Program-made: the position numbers and the translations under genes | The notes under the pieces: model-generated | What the model was told of the DNA's origin: nothing | Seen by the model: only the letters and a program-made list of their open reading frames with translations | The model's database searches: none | Shown: positions 23,384 to 32,552 of the stretch, one piece after another | Layout: every line of letters starts with the position of its first letter | Position numbering within the stretch: position 1 is the stretch's first letter | From: Fimenecus sp964557975 | Lineage (GTDB): Bacteria > Bacillota > Clostridia > Oscillospirales > Acutalibacteraceae | Assembly: GCA_964557975.1 (NCBI GenBank) | Contig: CAZLCG010000008.1 | Coordinates: 1-61,885 of the forward strand | Reading direction: 5' to 3' | DNA length: 61,885 nucleotides

Positions 23384-24237
23384 AAAATATTACGAAAAAA
23401 TACGGTAAAAAAACTGCGCTTGATAACATTTCTCTTGAACTTGAAAGCGGAAAAATTTACGGACTGCTCGGCAGAAACGGCGCAGGTAAATCAACACTTC
23501 TCAATATTATAGACGGAAGATGCGTTGCGGACAGCGGAGAAACGTATATTGACAATAATTTATGTATTCCCGATTCCGCTCTGTTTTACGGTAATGTGTT
23601 TTTAGTAAGCGAGGACAATTTATATCCGCCTGATATGAGCATTCGTGAAATCATAAATCAAACAGGGAAATTCCACAGCAGCTTTGACAGGGAAAAGGCA
23701 TTTAGGCTGCTTAAAGCTTTCGGCCTGCAAGCAAAAACGCGTATTAAAGGGCTTTCAACGGGCGGGAATACTGCGTTCAAAGACCTTGTGGGTCTTTGCA
23801 TAAATAAGCCGTATGTTTTTTTCGATGAACCGACCTTAGGGCTTGATGCAGTTCACAGGGAAACATTTTATAAGCTTTTGCTCGAGCAGTATTCTGAAAC
23901 CGACAGCACATACATTTTAACAACGCATCTTATTTCGGAAATATCCAATATTATTGAAAAACTTGTTATCATAGATGACGGCAAAATCATTTTAAATGAC
24001 GATTGCAGTAAGGTTTTGGAAAACAGCTTTTGCATTTCAGGCGACAAAACAGCGCTTGATAAACTGATTAAAGCCGAAAATGTTATTGCGACGGAGTATT
24101 TCGGAAACAATGCATCCTATTACATAATCGGCAGTGAAATTCCCTACAGCGCTGTAGCGGGAATTGATATAAAGAAATTAAGCTTGCAGGATCTATTCAT
24201 AAAGCTTACTAAAAATGATGGGAGAGATACATTATGA
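23368..24237 (+). CDS. ABC transporter ATP-binding protein
   Basis: A 289-residue ATPase with Walker A GRNGAGKST (near residue 36), a degenerate signature LSTGG (instead of LSGGQ), Walker B VFFDEPTLGLD and H-loop TTHL. The layout resembles YtrB/EcsA-like exporters. The start is TTG at 23368, preceded by GAAAGGGG nine bases upstream. It is coupled to the regulator upstream and the permease downstream by overlaps. The cargo is unknown; lipid, peptide or antimicrobial export is typical of such operons. Confidence 0.9.
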   Translation: MGIEIKNITKKYGKKTALDNISLELESGKIYGLLGRNGAGKSTLLNIIDGRCVADSGETYIDNNLCIPDSALFYGNVFLVSEDNLYPPDMSIREIINQTGKFHSSFDREKAFRLLKAFGLQAKTRIKGLSTGGNTAFKDLVGLCINKPYVFFDEPTLGLDAVHRETFYKLLLEQYSETDSTYILTTHLISEISNIIEKLVIIDDGKIILNDDCSKVLENSFCISGDKTALDKLIKAENVIATEYFGNNASYYIIGSEIPYSAVAGIDIKKLSLQDLFIKLTKNDGRDTL

Positions 24238-24917
24238 AGCTTAGAAATGCTGTAATATACCGCTACAAATATTTTGCGCCGTTATTAGCGGCATTGGTCG
24301 TTTTTTCCGTTTTTCAGTATGTATTTATGTCAGTCGGAGAGTTTTACTTTATGGATTTTCTTTTTTTCGCGGTAAAATGTGTTTTCTTTTTTGCATTCGG
24401 CATAATGTCTTTTAAAAAGCCTTATAAATATTTGCTCCAAAACGGTTACAAAAACACAGGAATATATGAAAGCTTCATTCTGTTTGTGCCGTCAACGCTT
24501 ATATTTTCGGCGATTATAAACACTATTTCCTATTTTATTAGATATCAAAATGATTTTTTCACACAGTTATTTTCGGACGGGAATCTTGGATTGGCAAAAT
24601 CCGATATGACAACATTTCTGATATTCAAAATAATTTCCTGCGCTGCTGTCTTTGCGATGTCGTTGATTTTGGGTTACATTTGTGCAATGGCGCTCTATAA
24701 ATTTAACAATAAAATATTTAATTTCTTAGGTTGTCTTGCAGGCGTCGTGATGATTGCGGGATTGGGTTCACTTGTGGTTTACGGTGAAAGCAAAGGCATT
24801 TTCGCCTCATATTTTATCCCCGCAATTGTTATGATTTTAATACCCTTAACGGTCATTTTTGCATCGCTCGGATATTTCCTGTGCACACGAATTGAGCTTG
24901 AAAGGAGCAGGTCATAA
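24234..24917 (+). CDS. ABC transporter membrane subunit
   Basis: A 227-residue protein with six predicted membrane helices, very rich in Phe and Tyr, and no soluble domain. I cannot place it in a named permease family from motifs. Its ATG overlaps the ATPase stop by 4 bases, so it is almost certainly the channel for that ATPase. Low-GC codon use (TTT, TTA, AAA) stands out from the flanking sporulation genes and fits an acquired cassette. Confidence 0.8.
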   Translation: MKLRNAVIYRYKYFAPLLAALVVFSVFQYVFMSVGEFYFMDFLFFAVKCVFFFAFGIMSFKKPYKYLLQNGYKNTGIYESFILFVPSTLIFSAIINTISYFIRYQNDFFTQLFSDGNLGLAKSDMTTFLIFKIISCAAVFAMSLILGYICAMALYKFNNKIFNFLGCLAGVVMIAGLGSLVVYGESKGIFASYFIPAIVMILIPLTVIFASLGYFLCTRIELERSRS

Positions 24918-25729
24918 TGAAAAGAAAAATAACGGCAGCAGCGCTTATTTTGATTTCGCTTATATCAATCGTTTTGATTCTCGTAAAAACACCGATTTTG
25001 GATATTGAAAACATCGAGGATGAGAAAAGCGAATATTTAGATTACTATATTTTTTCATATAAGATAACAAAATCTCGTGATATTCTCAGCTTTATAACCA
25101 CAGAGTACTGCAACAAAGGCGATAATTACGATAAACTGAAGCCTCTTTTTGACGATGTATTTGAAATAAGAGATGAATTTGAGCAAGACACGATTGTCTT
25201 TAATGCTTTTACCTACACCGATGAATGTTATATCTTATTTCTTTTAAGCAACGGAAGGATAGAGGAAGCGGATAAATTTTGCGGTGAGTGTTTTGATAAG
25301 GGTGAATATGCAAAGATACATACAGGTCTTCATTCAATAGCGCTTTTCAGCACAAACCCCGAATCAAAAAATTTTGCATTTGAGAAGATTAAAGCTTTAG
25401 CCGAAAGCGATATGTATCAAAGCAGTATTGAGAAAAAAATTGACAACTCAAGTATGTTAGAAACAGGAGAGCTTTTAGTTTGGGCTGAATATAACGAGTT
25501 GCTTTTCTTGAAAGGCGAATATGATTCAGTACTCAAAGAAATTGAAAAAATGGCAAATAATAAAGAAAACGGATACAGCCTGATTTTTTATACGCTGAGT
25601 TTGATGAAAGCTACAAATGATGAGAAAAAGGACGAGCTTACCGAAAAAGCAATTAACATTCTGGTTTCCTCAGACTGTGCCTCTGATGAGGAAATTATAA
25701 GAATTAAAGAGTGTTTTCAAACAGAATAA
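24917..25729 (+). CDS. Membrane-anchored hypothetical protein of the ABC cassette
   Basis: A 270-residue protein with one N-terminal hydrophobic helix (about 6-24) and no lipobox. The extracytoplasmic part is acidic and helical. Pairs of helices such as CYILFLLSNGRIEEADKF and ELLFLKGEYDSVLKEIE recall TPR-like repeats. No family was recognised. It overlaps the permease stop by one base (TAATG), so it is the last gene of the operon and probably an accessory or sensor subunit of the exporter. Confidence 0.7.
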   Translation: MKRKITAAALILISLISIVLILVKTPILDIENIEDEKSEYLDYYIFSYKITKSRDILSFITTEYCNKGDNYDKLKPLFDDVFEIRDEFEQDTIVFNAFTYTDECYILFLLSNGRIEEADKFCGECFDKGEYAKIHTGLHSIALFSTNPESKNFAFEKIKALAESDMYQSSIEKKIDNSSMLETGELLVWAEYNELLFLKGEYDSVLKEIEKMANNKENGYSLIFYTLSLMKATNDEKKDELTEKAINILVSSDCASDEEIIRIKECFQTE

Positions 25730-25764
25730 AAAAATGCCATAACTGAAAATTGTATAAGACTAAC

Positions 25765-25780
25765 GGCGGGGAAACCCGCC
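25765..25780 (+). other. GNRA-capped hairpin after the ABC operon
   Basis: GGCGGG-GAAA-CCCGCC: a perfect 6-bp stem with a GAAA tetraloop, 35 bases after the last stop codon. It could stabilise the mRNA 3' end. Confidence 0.5.
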
Positions 25781-25792
25781 TCAGCCTGTAAA

Positions 25793-25826
25793 AAAGCCCT
25801 AAATCTTAAGAGAGGTTTAGGGCTTT
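25793..25826 (+). terminator. Terminator of the ABC operon
   Basis: Stem AAAGCCCTAAA (25793-25803) / TTTAGGGCTTT (25816-25826). The arm itself ends in TTT, without a longer T tract. Confidence 0.65.
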
Positions 25827-25846
25827 AGTATTAAAATTCATAAAGA

Positions 25847-25975
25847 ACAAGAAAAATGAGTAAATGCGGTAGGGCTGTGAGGGGAACACAGGCGACGGGT
25901 CTGCGTGTTGACAGCCAAAAGCAAAAGCGATGTGGGAAATAATAAGTACATAACCGTCCCTTATGTTTTTCTTGT
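25847..25975. mobile_element. MITE-like palindromic element, 129 bp
   Basis: Perfect 10-bp terminal inverted repeats ACAAGAAAAA (25847-25856) and TTTTTCTTGT (25966-25975). The interior holds a nested hairpin GGCTGT...AACACAG...CTGCGTGTT...ACAGCC (about 25873-25915) and an AACCGTCCC motif. It has no reading frame of note. The size and structure suggest a non-autonomous element or a decayed palindromic repeat. Confidence 0.45.
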
Positions 25976-25991
25976 GTTATATACCAAAAGC

Positions 25992-26031
25992 GTGAAGAGA
26001 AATGCCCGAAAACATCTCTCTTCACTTTTTT
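25992..26031. terminator. Hairpin at the spoIVB 3' end, containing the right direct-repeat copy
   Basis: GTGAAGAGA (25992-26000) / TCTCTTCAC (26017-26025) with extra ATG/CAT pairs, followed by TTTTTT on the plus strand. On the minus strand only CTTTT follows. The loop side contains GAGAAATGCCCGAAAACA (25997-26014), the right copy of the 18-bp direct repeat. Confidence 0.65.
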
Positions 26032-27280
26032 AGGAAGCTTTATCAGTTACCGAATCTTCTACCTCCTGCGATACGGACAGCATATTTTCCGCAAATATCG
26101 CGTAACCCTGCAGGGAATTGTTCACAAAAACGTGCGTTACAGCGCCTACCAGCATTCCGTTCTGGATTATAGGGCTTCCCGACATCCCCTGAACTATTCC
26201 GCCCGTCTTTTCAATAAGAGCCGGATCCGTTACCTCTATTATCATATTTTTGCCGCTTGAATCAGAGGTTTTAAGGATTTTTACAATTTCCGCGTCATAA
26301 TACTGAGGACCGTTTTCGTCAACGGTGGAAATAATCTTGGCAGGACCTTCGGTCACCTCCTGCTTTGTCGCTACGGGTATCTCTTTTCCGTCATAGCAGG
26401 TATCAAGCACACCGTAAATACCGTTTTCACAGTTGACTTTAAGCGAACCGATGTTTTTGTTTGTAAAAACACCGCAAAGCTCCCCCGTAACGCCGTTTGC
26501 GCCTTTATAGCATCCGCTTATAACCGCTTCAACGGCGTCGCCCTCCAGCAGGGGCATAAGGGCGCCCGAATCGACGTCGCACACCGCGTGTCCGAGCCCG
26601 CCGAAAACGCCTGTTTCTCTGTCAAAATAGGTGATCGTACCGACGCCCGCGGTACTGTCCCTAATCCACAGTCCCGCCTTATTTTTGCCGTCGCTTACGG
26701 ATTTTACAAGAGTTATGGTGGCTTCAAACGGCATCCCGTTCCTGACTGCCGAAACTCCTATCTCATTACCGTTTACATTGGCAAAATAGTCGGTAAGCTC
26801 GGAAACCTTTTTTATTTCATTCCCGTCAAGAGCAATTATTACATCGCCTATTTCAAGCCCTGCGCTTTTCCCTGGATTTGCGGTTCCGCTTTCCGTAAGG
26901 ACTTCATCCATACCGACAATAATAACGCCGTCGGTATAAAGCCTTATTCCGAAAGCCTCGCCGCCCGCGACCACATACTGCCTTTTTGAAACAGAAACAG
27001 TAGAAGATTTAACGGGAATTGCGTTTAGCAGCGTAATGTCTACCTTATATTCCTTTTCCGCGCCGTCTTCAGTGAGCAAGACCGTACTGTCCGTGTTGGC
27101 GGTTTTGACGCCGTCCTCCTCGGACACATCAAGCGAGTAAATCCCGCTGAGATTTATCTGCTCACTGCCGACGAGATGAATACGGTCGGGAATGGTTTTT
27201 TCGCCGAAAAACACAATTCCGAAAATAACAGAGGTTATCATAAGCCCAATAAAGCTTATAGTTTTGAAAAAATATTTCAT
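26030..27280 (-). CDS. spoIVB: SpoIVB peptidase (S55)
   Basis: A 416-residue serine peptidase made in the forespore and secreted to the intermembrane space, where in Bacillus it triggers sigma-K activation by cutting SpoIVFA. Order: one N-terminal membrane helix (about 5-25), a PDZ domain (about 95-185; GLEIGDVIIALDG), then the S55 domain with the catalytic His in GGLGHAV and the catalytic Ser in VQGMSGSPII. The ATG at 27280 has GGAGGTGG upstream. A hairpin AGCAGC-GAAA-GCTGCT lies just before that RBS. spo0A is normally its immediate downstream neighbour. Confidence 0.95.
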   Translation of the reverse strand: MKYFFKTISFIGLMITSVIFGIVFFGEKTIPDRIHLVGSEQINLSGIYSLDVSEEDGVKTANTDSTVLLTEDGAEKEYKVDITLLNAIPVKSSTVSVSKRQYVVAGGEAFGIRLYTDGVIIVGMDEVLTESGTANPGKSAGLEIGDVIIALDGNEIKKVSELTDYFANVNGNEIGVSAVRNGMPFEATITLVKSVSDGKNKAGLWIRDSTAGVGTITYFDRETGVFGGLGHAVCDVDSGALMPLLEGDAVEAVISGCYKGANGVTGELCGVFTNKNIGSLKVNCENGIYGVLDTCYDGKEIPVATKQEVTEGPAKIISTVDENGPQYYDAEIVKILKTSDSSGKNMIIEVTDPALIEKTGGIVQGMSGSPIIQNGMLVGAVTHVFVNNSLQGYAIFAENMLSVSQEVEDSVTDKAS

Positions 27281-27358
27281 TTTTTCCACCTCCGCTTCAG
27301 CAGCTTTCGCTGCTCTAATAATTTGTGAAAAAATCATTCTTTTATCAGCGGAAAAAAG

Positions 27359-27416
27359 AAGACTTTTCGGTTTTATTTAGACGGAAATATTATGTCCGAA
27401 TAAACCGAAAAGTCTT
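27359..27416 (-). terminator. Terminator of pfkA-aroK
   Basis: Perfect 14-bp outer stem AAGACTTTTCGGTT (27359-27372) / AACCGAAAAGTCTT (27403-27416) with further inner pairs, then CTTTTTTCC on the minus strand. Confidence 0.8.
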
Positions 27417-27440
27417 TGAAATTTTATAAATATTAAGATT

Positions 27441-27938
27441 TTATTTTACCAAACAGGATATGATCTTTTCGACGGTAGTTTCAACATTTTCGTTTTTTAA
27501 AGAAATCGTAAAATCCGCATATTTTTTGTAAAGCGGAAGTCTTTCGCTTAAAATCGATTCGACGCTCTGCCCTTTTCGGGCGGCAATTCCCCTTGTTTTT
27601 ATGTTGCCAAGTCTGTTTATAAGCGATTCCAAAGGGACGTCCAAAAAGGCGACAGTCCCGTTTTCACGCAGCTTTTGCATAGCTTTTTCGCTGAAAACAA
27701 CGCTTCCGCCCGTGGCGATTACCGAATTTTTACAATCAAGCGAAAGAATTGCGCTTTCCTCAGCCGAAAGAAACGCCGCAAGCCCGTCGGAATCAATTAT
27801 ATCCTGCAACAGCCTGCCCTCGCGCTGCTGAATAACCAGATCCGTATCGACAAAGTACATACCGAGAGCTTTGGCAAGCACAACGCCTGCGGTACTTTTA
27901 CCGCTTGCGGGCATACCGATTAAAACTATGTTATTCAT
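27441..27938 (-). CDS. aroK: Shikimate kinase
   Basis: Phosphorylates shikimate in aromatic amino-acid and chorismate synthesis. The product has 165 residues, standard length. Visible: Walker A GMPASGKST (residues 8-16), the shikimate-binding DTD after MYFVDTD, ATGGSVV and the Arg of the adenine loop. The ATG at 27938 overlaps the pfkA stop (TGATG) and depends on translational coupling, as no strong RBS precedes it. Its place behind pfkA is unusual but simple co-transcription. Confidence 0.93.
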   Translation of the reverse strand: MNNIVLIGMPASGKSTAGVVLAKALGMYFVDTDLVIQQREGRLLQDIIDSDGLAAFLSAEESAILSLDCKNSVIATGGSVVFSEKAMQKLRENGTVAFLDVPLESLINRLGNIKTRGIAARKGQSVESILSERLPLYKKYADFTISLKNENVETTVEKIISCLVK

Positions 27939-28900
27939 CAAATTGAAATTTCGTGGGCGAGATTATAAAGCTTAATGTCAATTTCCTTGTGCATATTAAG
28001 CGCCTCGAAAATATCATAATCGACTATTTCGTCCTTTTGCATTGCGACAACTCTGTTGCCGATGCCCTCTTTAAGAAGTTCAACCGCACGGTAACCCATT
28101 TTGCTGCCCGCGACACGGTCACGTACCGTAGGAGAGCCTCCGCGCTGAACGTGACCTAAAATGGTAGCTCTGCTTTCAATGCCCGTGATTTCCTGAATCT
28201 TTTCAGCCATCTCCGCAACGCCGCCGATTCCTTCTGCGACAACAATGATAAAGTGTCTTTTGCCCGCCTTCTGCGTTCGTTTCATTCTCTCAATAACGTC
28301 TCTTTCAAAATCAAAAGGAACTTCAGGGATAAGTATTGTCGTAGCGCCGACCGCGATACCTGCGTTAAGCGCAATATACCCCGCCTTTCTGCCCATAACC
28401 TCAACAACGGAGCAGCGGTCGTGTGATTCGGTGGTATCGCGAAGTCTGTCAACCATTTCCATAACGGTATTCATAGCCGTATCATAGCCGATTGTATAAT
28501 CACAGCACGCAATATCGTTGTCAATCGTTCCGGGTATCCCTACGCACGGGATACCTCTCAGAGACAAATCCCTTGCTCCCCTGAACGAGCCGTCGCCGCC
28601 GATTACGACAACGCCGTCCATACCGATTTCCTTGCAGACGCTGACGGCTTTCTGCATACCCTCCTCGGTCTTGAACTCAGGGCTTCTCGCGGAATAAAGG
28701 ATTGTGCCGCCTCTGTTAATAATATTGGAAACGCTTCGGAGATTCATCTCATACATATCGCCGTACATAAGACCGTTATAGCCGCGTCTTATGCCCATAA
28801 CACGCATACCGTTTTCACATCCCGAGCGAATTACCGCTCTTATTGCGGCGTTCATTCCGGGCGCATCACCGCCGCTTGTTAAAACACCAATAGTCTTCAT
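27938..28900 (-). CDS. pfkA: ATP-dependent 6-phosphofructokinase
   Basis: Glycolytic enzyme that makes fructose 1,6-bisphosphate, 320 residues. Visible: LTSGGDAPGMNAAIRAVI, GGDGSFRGA (Gly at the position that favours ATP over pyrophosphate), PGTIDNDI with the catalytic Asp in the TIDND motif, and EVMGRKAGYIAL. The ATG follows GAGGTGA. dnaE lies directly upstream, an order seen in many Firmicutes. Here a dedicated promoter and hairpins occupy the 185-bp gap. Confidence 0.97.
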   Translation of the reverse strand: MKTIGVLTSGGDAPGMNAAIRAVIRSGCENGMRVMGIRRGYNGLMYGDMYEMNLRSVSNIINRGGTILYSARSPEFKTEEGMQKAVSVCKEIGMDGVVVIGGDGSFRGARDLSLRGIPCVGIPGTIDNDIACCDYTIGYDTAMNTVMEMVDRLRDTTESHDRCSVVEVMGRKAGYIALNAGIAVGATTILIPEVPFDFERDVIERMKRTQKAGKRHFIIVVAEGIGGVAEMAEKIQEITGIESRATILGHVQRGGSPTVRDRVAGSKMGYRAVELLKEGIGNRVVAMQKDEIVDYDIFEALNMHKEIDIKLYNLAHEISI

Positions 28901-28939
28901 TTAAAATCACCTCAAAAATTTATCAATTCAATAAAAAAT

Positions 28940-28993
28940 GAAAAAATCAAAGATTTTTTCGCGCGGGACGCAAACAGGCTTGCCGCCGTCCCG
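28940..28993 (-). other. Two hairpins in the pfkA leader
   Basis: GAAAAAATC-AAA-GATTTTTTC (28940-28960) and CGGGACG (28964-28970) / CGTCCCG (28987-28993) with inner GCAA/TTGC. Both lie between the pfkA promoter and start codon. Confidence 0.45.
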
Positions 28994-29028
28994 TCTGAAA
29001 AGGCAAAGGATATTTTGCCGTAAGTTAT

Positions 29029-29056
29029 ATAATACACGATTAAAAAAATTAGTCAA
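29029..29056 (-). promoter_or_regulatory. Promoter of pfkA-aroK
   Basis: On the minus strand: TTGACT (29056-29051), 16 bases, TATTAT (29034-29029). Confidence 0.6.
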
Positions 29057-29085
29057 GCAAAAAGCAATTTTTTCCTTACGATTTG

Positions 29086-32000
29086 CTATTGAACGACAAC
29101 ATTCGCCTCGCCCGCCGCGGCTTTAAGCTCCAAAAGAGGAATATCCCCGAAATTTACGGAAAAAGATGCAGGCTTGTATTTTTTCACGTCTTCAAAAAAG
29201 AAGAAAACGGGATAATCGCCCGAATGGGTCTTTAATATATTACGGCAGACGGAATATTTTTCGTCGTTCTCGCTTTTAAGCCTTATGAACAGCCCCTTTC
29301 TCTTCTTAGGCGCGGCATTCTCGGGACATTTTTCAGCCGTATCCATAACGAGCTTGGCGTCCTCATCCTCACGAAGAGAAAGCCTGCCCGATATAAGCAA
29401 AACACCGCCCGTATTCAAAAGGGCTTTGAACCTTTCGTAAATTTTCGGAAAAACGATTATTTCAATACCGCCCGTAACATCCTCGGCGGTAACAAATGCC
29501 ATAGTAGCGTCGCTTTTGGTTATTTTTTTCTTTACCGATGTTACTATTCCCAATATTTTAACCGAAACACCGTCTTTATAAAAACTTGTTTCGTCGTTTG
29601 CCGCTTCGATAAGGTCGATAATCCTTGCGGATTTAAGCCTCCTTGAAATATCGGCATATTCCGCCATAGGATGCCCCGAAATGTAAAGCCCCGTTGTTTC
29701 CTTTTCAAAGGAAAGAAGCTGAGCTGCGGGAAATTCCTCCGTATGGGTTATTTTCGGCTGTGAAGCATCCTCAAGCTGCCCGCCGAGGTCGAAAAGCCCG
29801 ATTTGCCCTTCGACGTTCATTCGCCTTGACGCCTCAAGAGACGAAACCACACCTTCGAGATTTGTAAGCATTTCGCGCCTGTTTAAGCCGAGATTATCGA
29901 GCGCGCCGCACTTAATAAGGCTTTCAACCGCCCGTTTATTAAAATCCCTTGAATATACGCGCTTACAGAAATTATAAAACGAGGTGTATTTTCCGTTAAG
30001 GCATCTTTCCCCGTAAATTTTATTTATGAAATTATTGCCGAGGTTCTTTACGGCAAGCAAACCGAAGCGTATCGTGCCCGAATCCGCAGTAAAGCTTCCC
30101 GTGCCCGAATTTACATGCGGCGGCAAGACCTTAATGCCCATTCTTTCGCAGTCGGAAATGTAAAGCGCGACTTTAGAAGTATCGTCGATTATGCTCGTAA
30201 GCAGCGACGCCATAAACTCGGCAGGATAATGACATTTAAGATATGCGGTTCTGTACGCAACAACAGCGTATGCCGCGGAGTGGGATTTGTTGAATGCGTA
30301 CGAAGCAAACGACGACATATCATTAAAGATGCTGTTTGCGGTCTCGGCAGGTATTCCGCGCCTTACGCAGCCCTCAACCTCAATATTCCCGTCATCGCCC
30401 GTAAGTCCGTTAATAAATATTTCCCTCTCCTGCTCCATTATCTTATGCTTTTTCTTTGACATGGCGCGTCTTACAATATCGGCTCTGCCGAAGGAGTAGC
30501 CTGCAAGGGAACGGAAAATTTCCATTACCTGCTCCTGATATACCATACAGCCGTATGTTACATCCAAAATAGGTCTTAGCTTCTCGGTCTTATATTTCAC
30601 ATTTTCGGGGTTATGCCTGTTTGAGATATATGCGTCGATAGAGTCCATAGGACCCGGACGGTAAAGGGAAATAACGGCTATTATATCCTCAAGGCTTTCG
30701 GGACGCAGCTTAGTAAGCACGCGCCGCAGCCCCGCCGATTCGCATTGGAACACCCCGTAGGTAAGCCCCTTTGAGAACATCTCATAGGTTGCCCTGTCGT
30801 CAAGGGGTATTTTTTCAATGTCAAAATCTCTGTTTTTCTCTCTTATCATTTTTTCGGCGTCGCTTATTACCGTTAAGGTGCGAAGCCCTAAAAAGTCCAT
30901 TTTGAGGAGTCCCAATTCTTCAATGGTCGTCATTGTGAACTGGGTTACGATCGAATCGTCGTTTCTTGCAAGCGGAACATACTCGTAAACGGGTCTGTCC
31001 GTAATCACAACGCCTGCGGCGTGCTTTGAAGCGTGGCGCGGCATACCCTCAATCTTTTTAGCGGTGTCTATAAGCTCTCTTATCTTTTCGTCGCTTTCGT
31101 AAAGCGATTTTAACTCCTGATTTTTTTCAAGAGCCTTTTCTATTGTTATATTAAGTTCTCCGGGTATCTGCTTTGAAACGGAATCGACTGTGTTATAAGG
31201 CATCCCGAGTACTCTGCCGACGTCCCGTATTGCCGCGCGTGCCGCCATAGTACCGAAGGTTACAATCTGCGCGACATGATCCGCGCCGTATTTCTTTATA
31301 ACGTAATCTATTACCTCCTCGCGCCTGACATAACAAAAATCAACGTCAATATCGGGCATACTTACTCTTTCGGGATTCAAGAAACGCTCAAAAAGAAGAT
31401 TGTACTTCATCGGATCTATGCCCGTAATCCCCATACAGTAAGCGGCAATGCTCCCTGCACAGGAGCCTCTCCCCGGTCCTACGGGGATACCCCTGCTTTT
31501 TGCGTAGTTTATAAAATCGGCTACAATCAGGAAATAATCGACATAGCCCATTTTTTTTATAACCGACAATTCGTATTCAAGCCTTTTGATATACTTTTCG
31601 TCGCAGTCCTGACCGTAATTGCGCTTTAGACCCTCGTAACAGCAGCTGCGGAAATACTCATAATGATCCTGCCCGTTGGGTACGTCGAAACGGGGCAGCT
31701 TTGTGTTGTGGAACTCAAACTCCAAATTGCACATTTCGGCGATTTTGTTTGTATTGTCAACCGCATCGGGTATGTCGCTGAATATTTCACGCATTTCCTT
31801 TTCGGATTTAAGGTAAAATTCGTCAGTACCGAAATCCATACCCGTATTCTCGTCAACGGTACGGTTGGTTTGTATGCAGATAAGCACCTTCTGGATTTTA
31901 GCGTCCTCTTTTTTTACATAGTGAACGTCGTTTGTAGCGGCAAGAGGTATACCCGTTTCCCTTGCAAGCCTTATAAGCTTCGGCAGAATTTCAAGCTGTT

Positions 32001-32541
32001 CCTTTATGCCGTGGTTTTGAACCTCAATATAATAATTGCCCTGACCGAATACGGAATTGTACCAAAGAGCAGTCTGTTTCGCTCCCTCGTAATCATTTTG
32101 AAGCAGCTTTCTCGGTACTTCGCCCGCAAGGCACGCTGAGAGAGCGATAAGCCCCTCGTGGTATTTTTCGAGAAGCTCTTTATCAACCCTCGGCTTTATA
32201 TAAAATCCCGAAACCCAAGACTCCGAAACCATTTTTATAAGGTTTTTATAACCCGTTTCGTTTTTGCAAAGCAGAATTAAATGATGCCTTTCGCTGTCTG
32301 TTGAATGTACCTTTTCAAGCCTTGAACGCACTGCAACGTATACCTCGCACCCGATTATAGGCTTAATTCCGTTTTCCTTTGCCGCCTTATAGAAGTCAAT
32401 TACGCCGAACATATTGCCGTGGTCGGTAATGGCGGCGGCGGTCTGCCCTTGCTTTTTCACCGCATCAAACAACTGCCCGAAGCGGCAAGCGCCGTCGAGC
32501 AGACTGTATTGAGTATGCAGATGCAAGTGGACAAAGGACAT
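29086..32541 (-). CDS. dnaE: DNA polymerase III alpha subunit, DnaE
   Basis: Replicative-type C-family polymerase, 1151 residues. The N-terminal PHP domain (FVHLHLHTQYSLLDG, ITDHGNMFGV) is followed by the polymerase core with GPGRGSCAGSIAAYC and PDIDVDF (catalytic Asp pair), the YGCMVYQEQVMEI region, helix-hairpin-helix and a C-terminal OB fold (VKILGIVTSVKKK). Length and domain order match DnaE rather than PolC. Start ATG. It is 11 bases behind lysA and appears to be the last gene of a lon-engB-lysA-dnaE transcript. Confidence 0.96.
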   Translation of the reverse strand: MSFVHLHLHTQYSLLDGACRFGQLFDAVKKQGQTAAAITDHGNMFGVIDFYKAAKENGIKPIIGCEVYVAVRSRLEKVHSTDSERHHLILLCKNETGYKNLIKMVSESWVSGFYIKPRVDKELLEKYHEGLIALSACLAGEVPRKLLQNDYEGAKQTALWYNSVFGQGNYYIEVQNHGIKEQLEILPKLIRLARETGIPLAATNDVHYVKKEDAKIQKVLICIQTNRTVDENTGMDFGTDEFYLKSEKEMREIFSDIPDAVDNTNKIAEMCNLEFEFHNTKLPRFDVPNGQDHYEYFRSCCYEGLKRNYGQDCDEKYIKRLEYELSVIKKMGYVDYFLIVADFINYAKSRGIPVGPGRGSCAGSIAAYCMGITGIDPMKYNLLFERFLNPERVSMPDIDVDFCYVRREEVIDYVIKKYGADHVAQIVTFGTMAARAAIRDVGRVLGMPYNTVDSVSKQIPGELNITIEKALEKNQELKSLYESDEKIRELIDTAKKIEGMPRHASKHAAGVVITDRPVYEYVPLARNDDSIVTQFTMTTIEELGLLKMDFLGLRTLTVISDAEKMIREKNRDFDIEKIPLDDRATYEMFSKGLTYGVFQCESAGLRRVLTKLRPESLEDIIAVISLYRPGPMDSIDAYISNRHNPENVKYKTEKLRPILDVTYGCMVYQEQVMEIFRSLAGYSFGRADIVRRAMSKKKHKIMEQEREIFINGLTGDDGNIEVEGCVRRGIPAETANSIFNDMSSFASYAFNKSHSAAYAVVAYRTAYLKCHYPAEFMASLLTSIIDDTSKVALYISDCERMGIKVLPPHVNSGTGSFTADSGTIRFGLLAVKNLGNNFINKIYGERCLNGKYTSFYNFCKRVYSRDFNKRAVESLIKCGALDNLGLNRREMLTNLEGVVSSLEASRRMNVEGQIGLFDLGGQLEDASQPKITHTEEFPAAQLLSFEKETTGLYISGHPMAEYADISRRLKSARIIDLIEAANDETSFYKDGVSVKILGIVTSVKKKITKSDATMAFVTAEDVTGGIEIIVFPKIYERFKALLNTGGVLLISGRLSLREDEDAKLVMDTAEKCPENAAPKKRKGLFIRLKSENDEKYSVCRNILKTHSGDYPVFFFFEDVKKYKPASFSVNFGDIPLLELKAAAGEANVVVQ

Positions 32542-32552
32542 TTAATTACTCC

